36,016 nucleotides of DNA from positions 1-36,016 of IMG/VR virus record IMGVR_UViG_3300032086_004844; one strand, given 5' to 3'. The stretch is from a virus. The notes below the pieces were generated by a model. It did no database searches. It saw nothing but the letters and a program-made list of their open reading frames with translations, and was not told the origin of the DNA. A program made the translations under genes and the position numbers. This document shows, piece by piece, positions 25,859 to 33,621 of the stretch (position 1 is the first letter of the stretch; each line of letters begins with the position of its first letter).

Positions 25859-26502
25859 TTATATCTCATAGATACAAATTTGCAGTTTTCAATATTCCAA
25901 AAACAGGAACACTGTCACTCATGCTTACATTATCAGAATATTCTGATATAATAAACACAACCAGCCCAGATGATGTAGACTTCTATCAACATGAGTTCGC
26001 ATATACGGCAAAAAGAAAATTTCAACACAATAACTGGGATTGGGATAGATATTACAAATATATAGTAATCAGAAATCCCTGGCACAGATATGCCTCTCTT
26101 TACAATTGGGCAAATGGTATTCTTGAAAGATTCGCACATAGAGATTTTAATAGTCTTTCAGAATTAAACCAAAATACATACAGAAGATTTACTGGTATAT
26201 TCAATAAATTTGACTATAACCAAAAAGAGATATTGAAATTTTTTATCAAGGTCTACGATACTCAAGATAAGTTTTTTTTAATAGATAATCAGAATAGTAT
26301 GGATTATATAGCACAAATAGAAAATTTTCAAGAAGAATATGAGCATTTTTGTAATGTGGTCGGTATGGATAAACCACCAAAATTGCAACATTGCAATCAA
26401 AGCAAACCCTATGACTATAAAAGTATGTATAACCAAGAACTAGTAGATTTAGTAGCTGAAAAAGAAAAATACATTATAGAGCATTTTAATTATCGATATT
26501 AA
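25855..26502 (+). CDS. Second sulfotransferase family protein (215 aa)
   Basis: Again both PAPS motifs: FNIPKTGTLSL (PKTGT 15-19) and VIRNPWHRYASLYNW (RNPWHRY 73-79), as in the Sulfotransfer_2 (HNK-1/heparan type) family. Shorter than its neighbour and not a close paralog. Overlap ATGA with the upstream gene. Two distinct sulfotransferases in tandem suggest two sulfation positions or one branched acceptor. The C-terminus is charged and helical (EKEKYIIEHFNY). Confidence 0.8.
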   Translation: MIISHRYKFAVFNIPKTGTLSLMLTLSEYSDIINTTSPDDVDFYQHEFAYTAKRKFQHNNWDWDRYYKYIVIRNPWHRYASLYNWANGILERFAHRDFNSLSELNQNTYRRFTGIFNKFDYNQKEILKFFIKVYDTQDKFFLIDNQNSMDYIAQIENFQEEYEHFCNVVGMDKPPKLQHCNQSKPYDYKSMYNQELVDLVAEKEKYIIEHFNYRY

Positions 26503-26524
26503 TTATCAAAGCTAAGGAGCAAAT

Positions 26525-27262
26525 ATGTTTATATTACCAAAAAAGGGTCTTAAATTAAAAGATTGTAGATTCTATCATTCCATTCCATTGCCAGATGGAT
26601 CATTAATCAAAGGCGATTGGGATCTTACTAAATGTGCAAATCAATATCTAGGAAATATGGATTACACAGATCAGCGAGTTATAGATGTTGGCGCGGGTTC
26701 TGGTTTTCTATCTTTTATGATGGAAAAACGAGGTGCTTCAGTTGTTTCTTATGATATGCCGGATGGTTCTTATTGGGATGTTCTAAAATATCCGGGATAT
26801 AAACCTGCTGTACATACAAAAGCACATGAAATGTATTATAATGCATACGACTATACACATGAGAAAATGAATTCAAAATGTAAAATATATAGAGCTGATA
26901 TATACCAAGATTTACCTGATGAATTAGGAGATTTTGACGCTGCTATTTTTGGCACAATGCTATCGCACGTAAGAGATCCTATGCTGGTACTAATGAATAT
27001 TTTATATAGAGTCAAGCATTTTGCTGTTCTGATTAATCCTTTTACAGATCGTGGTATTAATGGCTCTACATTTTATCCTGGTAAAAATGAGTTCAGTAGA
27101 GTCTGGTGGAATATAGACTACTCCACAATAGAAAGAATGGTCAATTCTATAGGCTGGCATATATCGGATTCCTACGACGTATTTCCTGTTCAAAACGTAG
27201 GATTAGACGATCCCAAACCCCAGAAATACCGATCTTTGGTTATTAAAAGATATAATAGCTAA
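26525..27262 (+). CDS. SAM-dependent methyltransferase (245 aa)
   Basis: Class I methyltransferase with motif I VIDVGAGSGFLSF (52-64) and an acidic motif II end VVSYDMPDG. Motif IV-like FDAAIFGTMLSHVRDP follows near residue 140-155. The ribosome site AAGGAG is good and a 22-bp gap separates it from the sulfotransferases. It could methylate the sugar made by the cassette, or DNA or protein; the Rossmann core alone does not tell. It lies at the end of the cassette and is followed by the promoter-containing gap at 27263. Confidence 0.8.
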   Translation: MFILPKKGLKLKDCRFYHSIPLPDGSLIKGDWDLTKCANQYLGNMDYTDQRVIDVGAGSGFLSFMMEKRGASVVSYDMPDGSYWDVLKYPGYKPAVHTKAHEMYYNAYDYTHEKMNSKCKIYRADIYQDLPDELGDFDAAIFGTMLSHVRDPMLVLMNILYRVKHFAVLINPFTDRGINGSTFYPGKNEFSRVWWNIDYSTIERMVNSIGWHISDSYDVFPVQNVGLDDPKPQKYRSLVIKRYNS

Positions 27263-27269
27263 ACAGGTA

Positions 27270-27298
27270 TTGACATATGGTTCGGCTTCAGATAGAAT
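27270..27298 (+). promoter_or_regulatory. Sigma70-type promoter TTGACA-17-TAGAAT
   Basis: TTGACA at 27270-27275, a 17-bp spacer, and TAGAAT at 27293-27298 (one mismatch to TATAAT). This is the best sigma70-type promoter I see in the window. The start codon of dCMP deaminase is at 27305, where transcription would be expected to begin, and there is no Shine-Dalgarno. The upstream gap begins at 27263 and is otherwise empty. Confidence 0.7.
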
Positions 27299-27304
27299 AT
27301 ACTC

Positions 27305-27766
27305 ATGAGACCTAACTGGACAGACTATTTTCTCGGACTTGCTAAAGTTGTTTCGCAACGCAGTCATGACGTACACACTCAACACGGATGCGTCATTACA
27401 GATCAAAATCATAGAATTTTAGGTGTTGGCTATAATGGCTTTCCAAAAGGCATGGATGATTCAGCACTTCCAACATCTAGACCAGAAAAATATGACTGGA
27501 TAATTCATGCAGAAAGGAATGCCTTGAGCAATTGCGTAATCCGACCAGATAATGGTATTGCTTATGTTACCGGGCAAAGCTGTAATGATTGTATTATGGC
27601 CCTTTGGCAAGAGGGTGTTACTCAAGTAATTATGGCGAACAGTCATGGGACACACCTATTCGACAAAAAGGCACAAAAGCATTTCGATTTTTTTGTTGAA
27701 CAAACAGGCATTAAAATTGTTAAGCATACACCAAATTTTGATTGGATCAAACAAATAGATTTGTGA
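27305..27766 (+). CDS. Deoxycytidylate deaminase (153 aa)
   Basis: Zinc-dependent cytidine/dCMP deaminase fold: HTQHGCVITDQNH (24-36), GYNGFPKGM (42-50), HAE at 68-70 (zinc His and catalytic Glu) and SCNDC (zinc Cys C93 and C96), where most members have PCxxC. Start matches family starts (WTDYFLGLAKVVSQRS), so the ATG at 27305 is real. It would convert dCMP to dUMP, feeding thymidylate synthesis in the phage nucleotide pool. Follows the sigma70-type promoter with no leader; next gene is the ribonucleotide reductase after a 156-bp gap. Confidence 0.9.
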   Translation: MRPNWTDYFLGLAKVVSQRSHDVHTQHGCVITDQNHRILGVGYNGFPKGMDDSALPTSRPEKYDWIIHAERNALSNCVIRPDNGIAYVTGQSCNDCIMALWQEGVTQVIMANSHGTHLFDKKAQKHFDFFVEQTGIKIVKHTPNFDWIKQIDL

Positions 27767-27922
27767 AAAGCAATTTTAGTAGCTCGTCCAGATGGTGTAT
27801 TCTTTAGTATAAACAATATTTTACCCCGGCCCTTGCATTACTCTAACCAATGATTTATCATATCTTATGACGGAATCAATCTCTTATACGGGCCAAAGAC
27901 TATAGATTTTTAAGGAGTTATT
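27767..27922 (+). promoter_or_regulatory. 156-bp leader region upstream of ribonucleotide reductase
   Basis: GGTGTAT at 27794-27800 is followed 7 bases later by TATAAA (27808-27813), matching copy B at 12597. Further on, GGCCC (27828-27832) can pair with GGGCC (27890-27894) across about 60 bases. ATGATTTATCAT (27850-27861) is a short inverted repeat inside that loop. AAGGAG precedes the ATG. No B12-riboswitch motif is obvious. It is a likely promoter and possible structured leader; both calls are tentative. Confidence 0.4.
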
Positions 27923-30121
27923 ATGTCGGCATTAAACGAGCTTCAAAACTACACATTTGTTAGCAAATATGCACGTTGGATAGAAAGTGAAAACCGTAGA
28001 GAGACGTGGAAAGAAGCCGTAGATAGAGTTAAGGATATGATGCATGAATACTATGCTGAAAAGAATGTATCTGACGATATTGACTGGGCATATGATCTTA
28101 TGTTTAAAAAGAGGGTACTAGGTAGTCAAAGGGCGCTTCAATTCGGCGGAGACCCCATCCTAAAGCGCCATGCGAAGATATACAACTGCACCAGTTCGTA
28201 CTGTGATCGTCTAAGGTTTTTTCAGGAATGTTTTTGGCTGTTGTTGTGCGGCAGTGGTACGGGTTTTAGTGTGCAAAAACATCATGTATCTAGGTTGCCA
28301 AATCTAACATCAGAAAAAAAAGATAAAAGAAAAGGTGTAAAATATAAGATAGAAGATAGTATTGAAGGGTGGGCAGATTCTTTAGGTATATTATTGAGTT
28401 CTTATTTTAATAAGCCTAGCGAACCACGCTTCTCAGAATACAAGGATAAACACATTGTTTTCGATTATTCCAATATTAGAAAAAAGGGAGCTAAGTTATC
28501 CTCTGGCGTAGGCAAGGCTCCCGGCTTCGAACCATTACAAAATGGACTAGAAAAAATTCGTGACCTATTAGATAAGTGCGTAGAAAATGGACAGAAAAAA
28601 CTCAGACCTATTGATGCTTATGACATTATTATGCACAGTAGCGATGCTGTATTATCTGGTGGTGTTCGCAGAAGTGCGTCGTTAGCATTGTTTAGTGCCG
28701 ATGATGAAGAAATGGCTAAAGCCAAGACAGGTAATTGGTATATGGAAAATCCACAAAGAGCCAGAAGTAATAACTCTGCGCTCTTATTAAAAGATAATAC
28801 GTCTTATGAAGAATTTAAAAATCTAATGGAAAGTGTTAAAGAGTTTGGTGAACCAGGATTTATCTGGAGCGATTCAACAGAAATGACTTTCAATCCTTGC
28901 GTTGAAGTTGGAATGTGGCCTGTCGACGAGCAAACAGGTAAGTCTGGCTGGCAGGGTTGTAATCTTTCTACGATCAACTGCTCATCTGTAACTGATGAAA
29001 ATGATTTTTACGAGAGATGTAAAGCGGCTGCTATCATAGGAACACTGCAAGCGGGTTTTACCAATCTTGAGTATCTAGGAGATATTAGTAAAACTATTTT
29101 TGATCGTGAAGCCTTATTAGGTGTTTCTCTTACCGGTATCATGGAAAAGCATGAGTTAGTATTAACTGAGAAGGTACTTAAAGCTGGTGCTAAAATCGCT
29201 GTAGAAACCAATAAAGAACTGTCTAAAAAAATTGGCATCAATCAAGCTGCTAGAGTAACTTGCCTAAAGCCAGAAGGTACAAGTAGTAGCATGCTTGGTA
29301 CAAGTTCAGGCATCCATCCGCATCATGCAAAAAGGTATATCAGACATGTGCAAGCTAATGTATTAGAAGCCCCATATCAACATTTTAAAAGCTACAACCC
29401 CCAAGCTTGCGAAAAATCTGCATGGTCTGCCAATAATACAGACGAAGTTGTGAAATTCCCTATTGAGGTGCCTGATGGTTCTAAATTAAAAAATCAATTA
29501 CCAGCTATAGAGATGTTAAGTGTTGTCAAAGAGACACAAAAAAATTGGGTACAATCTGGTAAAAATAGGTCGCTATGCACTCAAGACTTTTTGAGTCATA
29601 ATGTTAGCAATACGGTTACAGTTCAGCCAGATGAATGGGACGATGTTACCAAATATATTTACGACAACAGAAAATATTTTGCTGGTATTAGCTTAATACC
29701 TCAGAGTGGTGATAAAGATTACCCTCAAGCCCCATTTACTACAGTGTATACAAGTAAAGAAATAGCAAAAGAGTATGGAGACGCATCTCTTTGGTGTTCC
29801 GGATTAATAGAACTTGGACTAAATGCTTTTGATAATAATTTGTGGGCTGCTTGTGATTATATTACGCTCAATCAAGAAGCAGATAAAGATGGTGATGATA
29901 GAAAGTTGTTTTCTCTTAAAATGAGGAGGTTTGCCAAGAAGTATTTTAATGATGATATTAAAAGACTTACATATTGTATGAAAGATGTGTATAATTGGAA
30001 GATTTACACAGATTTATATGATAGTTTCAACAAGGTAGATTATACACAACTATTAGAGACTGAGGACAATACTGTAGGAATAGAGGAAATTAGTTGTGCT
30101 GGTGGCGCATGTCTGATTTGA
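27923..30121 (+). CDS. Adenosylcobalamin-dependent ribonucleoside-triphosphate reductase (class II)
   Basis: 732 residues, close to the 739-residue monomeric Lactobacillus enzyme. Redox Cys candidates: YNCTSSYC (C89), NPCVEV with radical Cys and general base (C326, E328) and QGCNLSTIN (C346). The C-terminal tail ends CAGGACLI (C725, C730), the C-x4-C shuttle pair of monomeric class II enzymes. No second subunit gene is needed or seen. It reduces ribonucleoside triphosphates to deoxy forms using coenzyme B12, without oxygen. Ribosome site AAGGAG. Sits between dCMP deaminase and PhoH-like gene. Cobalamin must come from the host. Confidence 0.93.
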   Translation: MSALNELQNYTFVSKYARWIESENRRETWKEAVDRVKDMMHEYYAEKNVSDDIDWAYDLMFKKRVLGSQRALQFGGDPILKRHAKIYNCTSSYCDRLRFFQECFWLLLCGSGTGFSVQKHHVSRLPNLTSEKKDKRKGVKYKIEDSIEGWADSLGILLSSYFNKPSEPRFSEYKDKHIVFDYSNIRKKGAKLSSGVGKAPGFEPLQNGLEKIRDLLDKCVENGQKKLRPIDAYDIIMHSSDAVLSGGVRRSASLALFSADDEEMAKAKTGNWYMENPQRARSNNSALLLKDNTSYEEFKNLMESVKEFGEPGFIWSDSTEMTFNPCVEVGMWPVDEQTGKSGWQGCNLSTINCSSVTDENDFYERCKAAAIIGTLQAGFTNLEYLGDISKTIFDREALLGVSLTGIMEKHELVLTEKVLKAGAKIAVETNKELSKKIGINQAARVTCLKPEGTSSSMLGTSSGIHPHHAKRYIRHVQANVLEAPYQHFKSYNPQACEKSAWSANNTDEVVKFPIEVPDGSKLKNQLPAIEMLSVVKETQKNWVQSGKNRSLCTQDFLSHNVSNTVTVQPDEWDDVTKYIYDNRKYFAGISLIPQSGDKDYPQAPFTTVYTSKEIAKEYGDASLWCSGLIELGLNAFDNNLWAACDYITLNQEADKDGDDRKLFSLKMRRFAKKYFNDDIKRLTYCMKDVYNWKIYTDLYDSFNKVDYTQLLETEDNTVGIEEISCAGGACLI

Positions 30122-30145
30122 TCTTTATTCCGAAAGGTATACACA

Positions 30146-30868
30146 TTGAGAAAAAGAAAAAATAGAAATAATACCGATAGAAAATTTAGTGTTTTAGATA
30201 ATAAAAAAGATGGTTTTGAAAAACCAGAAGATATTGTTATTGGTTTTAAGAATAGACTAAAGCCTAGATCTATTAATCAAAAAGAATACATAAGAACAGT
30301 TGCTGAAAATACTATTACTTTCTGTCAAGGTGTTCCTGGTAGTGGAAAAACCCACATTGCCATTGGAATGGCTTTGGAGTACTTAATAGACCAAAAGGTT
30401 AAAAAAATTGTTATTACTAGGCCAGTAGTAGAGGCTGGAGAGAAGTTAGGGTTTTTACCTGGCACAGCAGAAGAAAAGCTGCACCCTTATCTGCTACCCC
30501 TTTTTGATGAAATAGATTATTTTTTAAAGCCTCAACATTTTGGTAAATTAAAACATACTAGACAAATAGAGATTGTTCCGCTTGGTCTAATGAGAGGTCG
30601 AAGTTTCCATGAAGCCTTTATAGTTGCTGATGAGTGTCAAAATGCGTCATACGAACAATTGAAAATGTTATTGACAAGAATTGGCATAGACAGTAAAATG
30701 GTTCTAACTGGAGATTTAGATCAATCAGATTTGGCTCACTATCAAAAACAAGGTTTTAGAGATATTATTGATAGACTGAATGGTACTAACAGTATAGGCT
30801 TTTCTCAATTAGAAATTTCCGATATTGTAAGAAATCCAATTATAGCAGATATCGTCGATAGATTATGA
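30146..30868 (+). CDS. PhoH-like ATPase (240 aa)
   Basis: TTG start at 30146: no ATG exists in frame before residue 75, and AAAGG (30133-30137) has 8-base spacing. Walker A GVPGSGKT (62-69) and Walker B FIVADECQNA (D162, E163) with ITRPVVEAGEKLGFLPGT-type motif (90-106) and the sensor TGDLDQSDL identify PhoH. PhoH proteins are frequent in marine phages; their biochemical role is probably RNA- or nucleotide-linked ATPase. Follows RNR by 24 bases and precedes the HNH gene by one base. The N-terminal 40 residues are basic and unstructured. Confidence 0.9.
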   Translation: MRKRKNRNNTDRKFSVLDNKKDGFEKPEDIVIGFKNRLKPRSINQKEYIRTVAENTITFCQGVPGSGKTHIAIGMALEYLIDQKVKKIVITRPVVEAGEKLGFLPGTAEEKLHPYLLPLFDEIDYFLKPQHFGKLKHTRQIEIVPLGLMRGRSFHEAFIVADECQNASYEQLKMLLTRIGIDSKMVLTGDLDQSDLAHYQKQGFRDIIDRLNGTNSIGFSQLEISDIVRNPIIADIVDRL

Positions 30869-30869
30869 T

Positions 30870-31430
30870 ATGAAAAATTTGACTAATCATAAAAACTGTC
30901 TAATTCTTAATGCGGACTATAGACCCATAGGTGTGTTGTCTTGGAAAAAAGCCAGTACACTTTCCTATAGAATTAAAGTAAAAGCTGTAGATGCCCAGGT
31001 TATTAAATATCATGAAAACGATTATATCGTGGGCATCAATAGCAAAATAAAATCTCCTTCTGTCATTAAGATTAATTGCTTTAAAAATCTATATAATAAA
31101 AAGATTAAATTTACTAGACGTAATGTTTTTTGTAGAGATGCATATACATGTCAGTATTGTGGCATTAAATACAATGTTAGTAAATTAACATATGATCATG
31201 TTATTCCTAAATCTAGAATGCGTAACCATTCAAAATTTACTACATGGACAAACATAGTCACAGCCTGCCAGAAATGTAATCGAAAAAAAGCAAATAAAAC
31301 GCCAGAGGAAGCCAATATGGCTCTGATAAAAAAACCAACAGTACCCCAATATAGCACCAAGTTCTTGACACACCACATCATTAATTCTACTATAAGTATG
31401 TATTCCGAGTGGTCAGACTTTTTAGGATAA
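30870..31430 (+). CDS. HNH endonuclease (186 aa)
   Basis: N-terminal domain (1-75) is of the LILNADYRPIGVLSWKKA type found in phage and bacterial HNH proteins. The HNH core spans about 85-140: zinc Cys pairs C94/C97 and C133/C136, catalytic DH (D109, H110) in TYDHVIPKS, and N128 before the second Cys pair. Phage HNH proteins act in packaging, recombination or as homing nucleases; this one has no intron or adjacent interrupted gene, so a normal phage nuclease role is likelier than homing. It starts 2 bases after the PhoH stop. Confidence 0.85.
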   Translation: MKNLTNHKNCLILNADYRPIGVLSWKKASTLSYRIKVKAVDAQVIKYHENDYIVGINSKIKSPSVIKINCFKNLYNKKIKFTRRNVFCRDAYTCQYCGIKYNVSKLTYDHVIPKSRMRNHSKFTTWTNIVTACQKCNRKKANKTPEEANMALIKKPTVPQYSTKFLTHHIINSTISMYSEWSDFLG

Positions 31431-31433
31431 ATA

Positions 31434-31793
31434 ATGGAAGATAAATTTTATTGTGTTGCTGGCACAGAGGATTTTATCGATGAAGATAATTATCCTAGAG
31501 TAGAACAAGAAAACGACCAGAGAATTTTAGCTAAATGTGTTATTTCGGCTAAATCTAAAAATATACTAGAAAGCAAGAATATCTATAGGTATTATATTCT
31601 AGTAAATGAAAATGGAACCCCATACGATCCCGTATTAATCCACTCGACTGTAAAAACAAATAAGAATTATACTGATGCTATATGTAAATCTAAAAGATTT
31701 AAAAAGGTGGATTCTTATGTGTTTAAAAAATATATCAACTTCTTGAAAACCAAAAATAAAAAATTATTAACCTCCATACAAAGAGATATTTGA
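31434..31793 (+). CDS. Hypothetical protein, paralog of 32139-32498 (119 aa)
   Basis: Begins 3 bases after the HNH stop with AGGAT upstream. It shares with the protein at 32139-32498 the landmarks FYC/YYC, DFID, NxPR, RILAK/KVLAK, [PL]YDP, KYxxxL and a terminal R-[DE]-I, at similar spacings and the same length. It is a clear paralog by hand alignment. No fold is recognised, only a mixed polar protein with one to three Cys. Its stop overlaps the start of the FmdB-like gene (TGATG). Confidence 0.8.
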   Translation: MEDKFYCVAGTEDFIDEDNYPRVEQENDQRILAKCVISAKSKNILESKNIYRYYILVNENGTPYDPVLIHSTVKTNKNYTDAICKSKRFKKVDSYVFKKYINFLKTKNKKLLTSIQRDI

Positions 31794-32146
31794 TGCCAGA
31801 GTATTCTTTCGTGTGTGAACAGTGCGACAAAACATTCGAGGTTAAGTGCTCCATATCAGAATATGATAATGGTAATTTTAAATGTGCGCACTGTGGCTCT
31901 AAAAAAATATACAGAAATCTTATGAGCGATATTAGCAATGGTTATTTTGCTATCAGAAAGCACGATTCTGAACTGAAAACGATAGGGGATCTGGCCAATA
32001 GAAACTCTGACAGATTTAGCGAAGATAAAAAGAATCATTTATTCCACAAACATAATGATTACAGGAAAGACAATGAGGGTAAACTACCAGACGGAATGAC
32101 CAGAATAAAGAAAACAAAAAAGGTTAAGTGGAGAAAAGATGGCTAA
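31793..32146 (+). CDS. FmdB-like zinc-ribbon protein (117 aa)
   Basis: ATG 31793 follows the TGA overlap; the TTG 31790 also in frame is less likely. The N-terminus MPEYSFVCEQC...FEV...SISEYD...KCAHCGS is the FmdB-type zinc ribbon, with C8, C11, C31 and C34. The remainder is charged and low complexity (KKTKKVKWRKDG at the end). FmdB family members are short putative regulators, often seen in phages. The gene is inserted between two paralogous genes. Likely DNA or RNA binding; no target can be read. Confidence 0.85.
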   Translation: MPEYSFVCEQCDKTFEVKCSISEYDNGNFKCAHCGSKKIYRNLMSDISNGYFAIRKHDSELKTIGDLANRNSDRFSEDKKNHLFHKHNDYRKDNEGKLPDGMTRIKKTKKVKWRKDG

Positions 32147-32498
32147 ACAAATCAATACCGATACAATATCACACAATGAATATTACTGCTCTCGTCCAGA
32201 TTCTGATTTTATAGATAGTAATAATTGTCCAAGACGTTCCGATGATGATGATAAAGTTTTGGCTAAAAAAATATTAAGAGATGATGGCACAATTAAGTTT
32301 ATGCTAAGGATAGACAGAAATAAGCAATTGTATGATCCAGCCAATCAAATAAATAGAACCAGCAGAAAACCATCTAGCTACAGGGACGATTCTATAAAGT
32401 ACATTACAGTTGGCCATAAGGCATTTTTTCTTTATACTAAATACCTTGAAAATCTCCAGCCATCCTGGCTAAATCTTGCAAAAAGGGAGATAGGATAA
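32139..32498 (+). CDS. Hypothetical protein, paralog of 31434-31793 (119 aa)
   Basis: ATG 32139 overlaps the end of the FmdB-like gene; GGAG lies upstream. See the landmarks listed for 31434-31793: YYC (15-17), DFID (23-26), PRR (31-33), KVLAK (39-43), LYDP (64-67), KYLEN (101-105), KREIG end. The N-terminus is about 10 residues longer and the middle is more polar. No known fold. The duplicate gene pair, separated by the FmdB-like gene, points to old tandem duplication or a small functional complex. Confidence 0.8.
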   Translation: MAKQINTDTISHNEYYCSRPDSDFIDSNNCPRRSDDDDKVLAKKILRDDGTIKFMLRIDRNKQLYDPANQINRTSRKPSSYRDDSIKYITVGHKAFFLYTKYLENLQPSWLNLAKREIG

Positions 32499-32499
32499 T

Positions 32500-32892
32500 A
32501 TGGAAGATAAAGATATAGATGAAAAAGTAAATAAAATATACAATAGTGATATATTTGAGCAATTCAAAAAAGATGTTAAAGATCATGTTTCTAACCAATC
32601 TTCTGGAGATATCTTACAGAGTTCATATATCGACGAGATACAAAATCCCAAGCCCACAATGATGGGGGCCCATGAGATAGTATTTGAGATAAAAACTATC
32701 ATTTTCAAACAAAACGAAAAATTAGAGAATGTTGCTGCTGAAACTATGAATCAAGATAGATTTCATATACCAGTGCCGCTAGAAGTAGATCATGCACAAT
32801 ATGCAGCAAAAATCTTTAAGAAATTTGTAGATAATTTAGTACATATATTAGCAAATGATAATGAGGATAAAGATGAACAGCAAAACAACTAG
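32500..32892 (+). CDS. Hypothetical acidic protein (130 aa)
   Basis: Ribosome site GGAGATAGGA is good; the start follows the previous stop by one base. Mostly helical, with acidic ends (MEDKDIDEKV and NEDKDEQQNN) and a central TMMGAHEIVFEIKTIIF segment. No membrane helix or enzyme motif. The end overlaps the next gene by 20 bases. Family not recognised. Its location just before the HTH and RecA-like genes suggests replication or recombination support. Confidence 0.75.
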   Translation: MEDKDIDEKVNKIYNSDIFEQFKKDVKDHVSNQSSGDILQSSYIDEIQNPKPTMMGAHEIVFEIKTIIFKQNEKLENVAAETMNQDRFHIPVPLEVDHAQYAAKIFKKFVDNLVHILANDNEDKDEQQNN

Positions 32893-33208
32893 ATTGAATA
32901 AGACTCAAAAATATGCAATTAATTGGTTGAATAGCCTGGGTAAAAATTCAGAAGATATAGCCAAAGACTTGAGAATTAATCAGAATATTATACAAAAATA
33001 TATTGATAAGAATCTACAGAAAAATAAAGATCAACCAGCAATATCTTCATCTTCAAAAATAAATAAGAAAGAGTGCGTAGCAAGATTTGGCAAAGATAAA
33101 GAGGATAGCAAAACACTCAATATGATGGTCACTGAGACCGCAGGTAAAAGAACCAAATCTGTATGCATCATGACCAAGGAAGCGTCTTCTCTGTCAGATA
33201 AAAGATGA
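32873..33208 (+). CDS. Small HTH-like protein (111 aa)
   Basis: I chose ATG 32873 (MNSKTTRLNK) because GAGG lies about 7 bases upstream; the ATG at 32855 would need a much longer overlap. Residues about 8-46 look like a helix-turn-helix (INWLNSLGKNSEDIAKDLR, then INQNIIQKYIDK). The C-terminal tail TLNMMVTETAGKRTKSVCIM...TKEAS resembles tails in phage regulatory-type proteins, from general memory only. DNA binding is likely; target unknown. Ends with ATGA overlap into the next gene. Confidence 0.7.
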   Translation: MNSKTTRLNKTQKYAINWLNSLGKNSEDIAKDLRINQNIIQKYIDKNLQKNKDQPAISSSSKINKKECVARFGKDKEDSKTLNMMVTETAGKRTKSVCIMTKEASSLSDKR

Positions 33209-33621
33209 GATACCCATCTAAATATTCTAATGGTAAAACCGTTAGCGCTGCTCAGTATATCACTGAGTTGTTGTGTGAAAATATAGCTAAATCCGAAAAG
33301 AAGGATTTGCATTATAGGTTTTGGACAACAGACTACTGGAAGAATAAATACAAAAACCAGATATATTCTGCTCATAAATTACTTAATACGCATAGCGCAG
33401 AAGCCATATGCTCTGCTCTTAAAGACAAAAGAGCAAGAAACATATACTCCTTTCGCGCTCCTCATCTCAAGCCTATAATAGAAGAACACGAGAAGATATT
33501 ATCCCAGAAAAACAAAGAACTTACTCAAGATTTTGATAGGTCAGATAAAACCAATTTTAGAAAAAACAAAAACAAGAACAATATTATTTCTAGATTAGAG
33601 GACATAGATAATGGGGATTAA
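33205..33621 (+). CDS. Hypothetical basic protein (138 aa)
   Basis: ATGA overlap with the upstream gene. A Lys/Tyr-rich, helical protein: SAAQYITELLCENIAKSEKKDL, then YRFWTTDYWKNKYKNQIYSAHKLL. The C-terminal quarter is low complexity, with RKNKNKNN and an acidic finish. No catalytic motif. Overlaps the RecA-like gene start by 11 bases, so probably translated together with it. The first half may be a small DNA-associated domain. Not recognised. Confidence 0.75.
   Translation: MRYPSKYSNGKTVSAAQYITELLCENIAKSEKKDLHYRFWTTDYWKNKYKNQIYSAHKLLNTHSAEAICSALKDKRARNIYSFRAPHLKPIIEEHEKILSQKNKELTQDFDRSDKTNFRKNKNKNNIISRLEDIDNGD

Noticed and set aside
27767-27922. Cobalamin riboswitch
   Set aside because: The usual B12-box and surrounding conserved bases are not visible; only a weak long-range stem was found.
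30870-31430. Homing endonuclease inside an intron
   Set aside because: Neighbouring genes are intact and continuous, and the protein has a standard phage HNH N-terminal domain.
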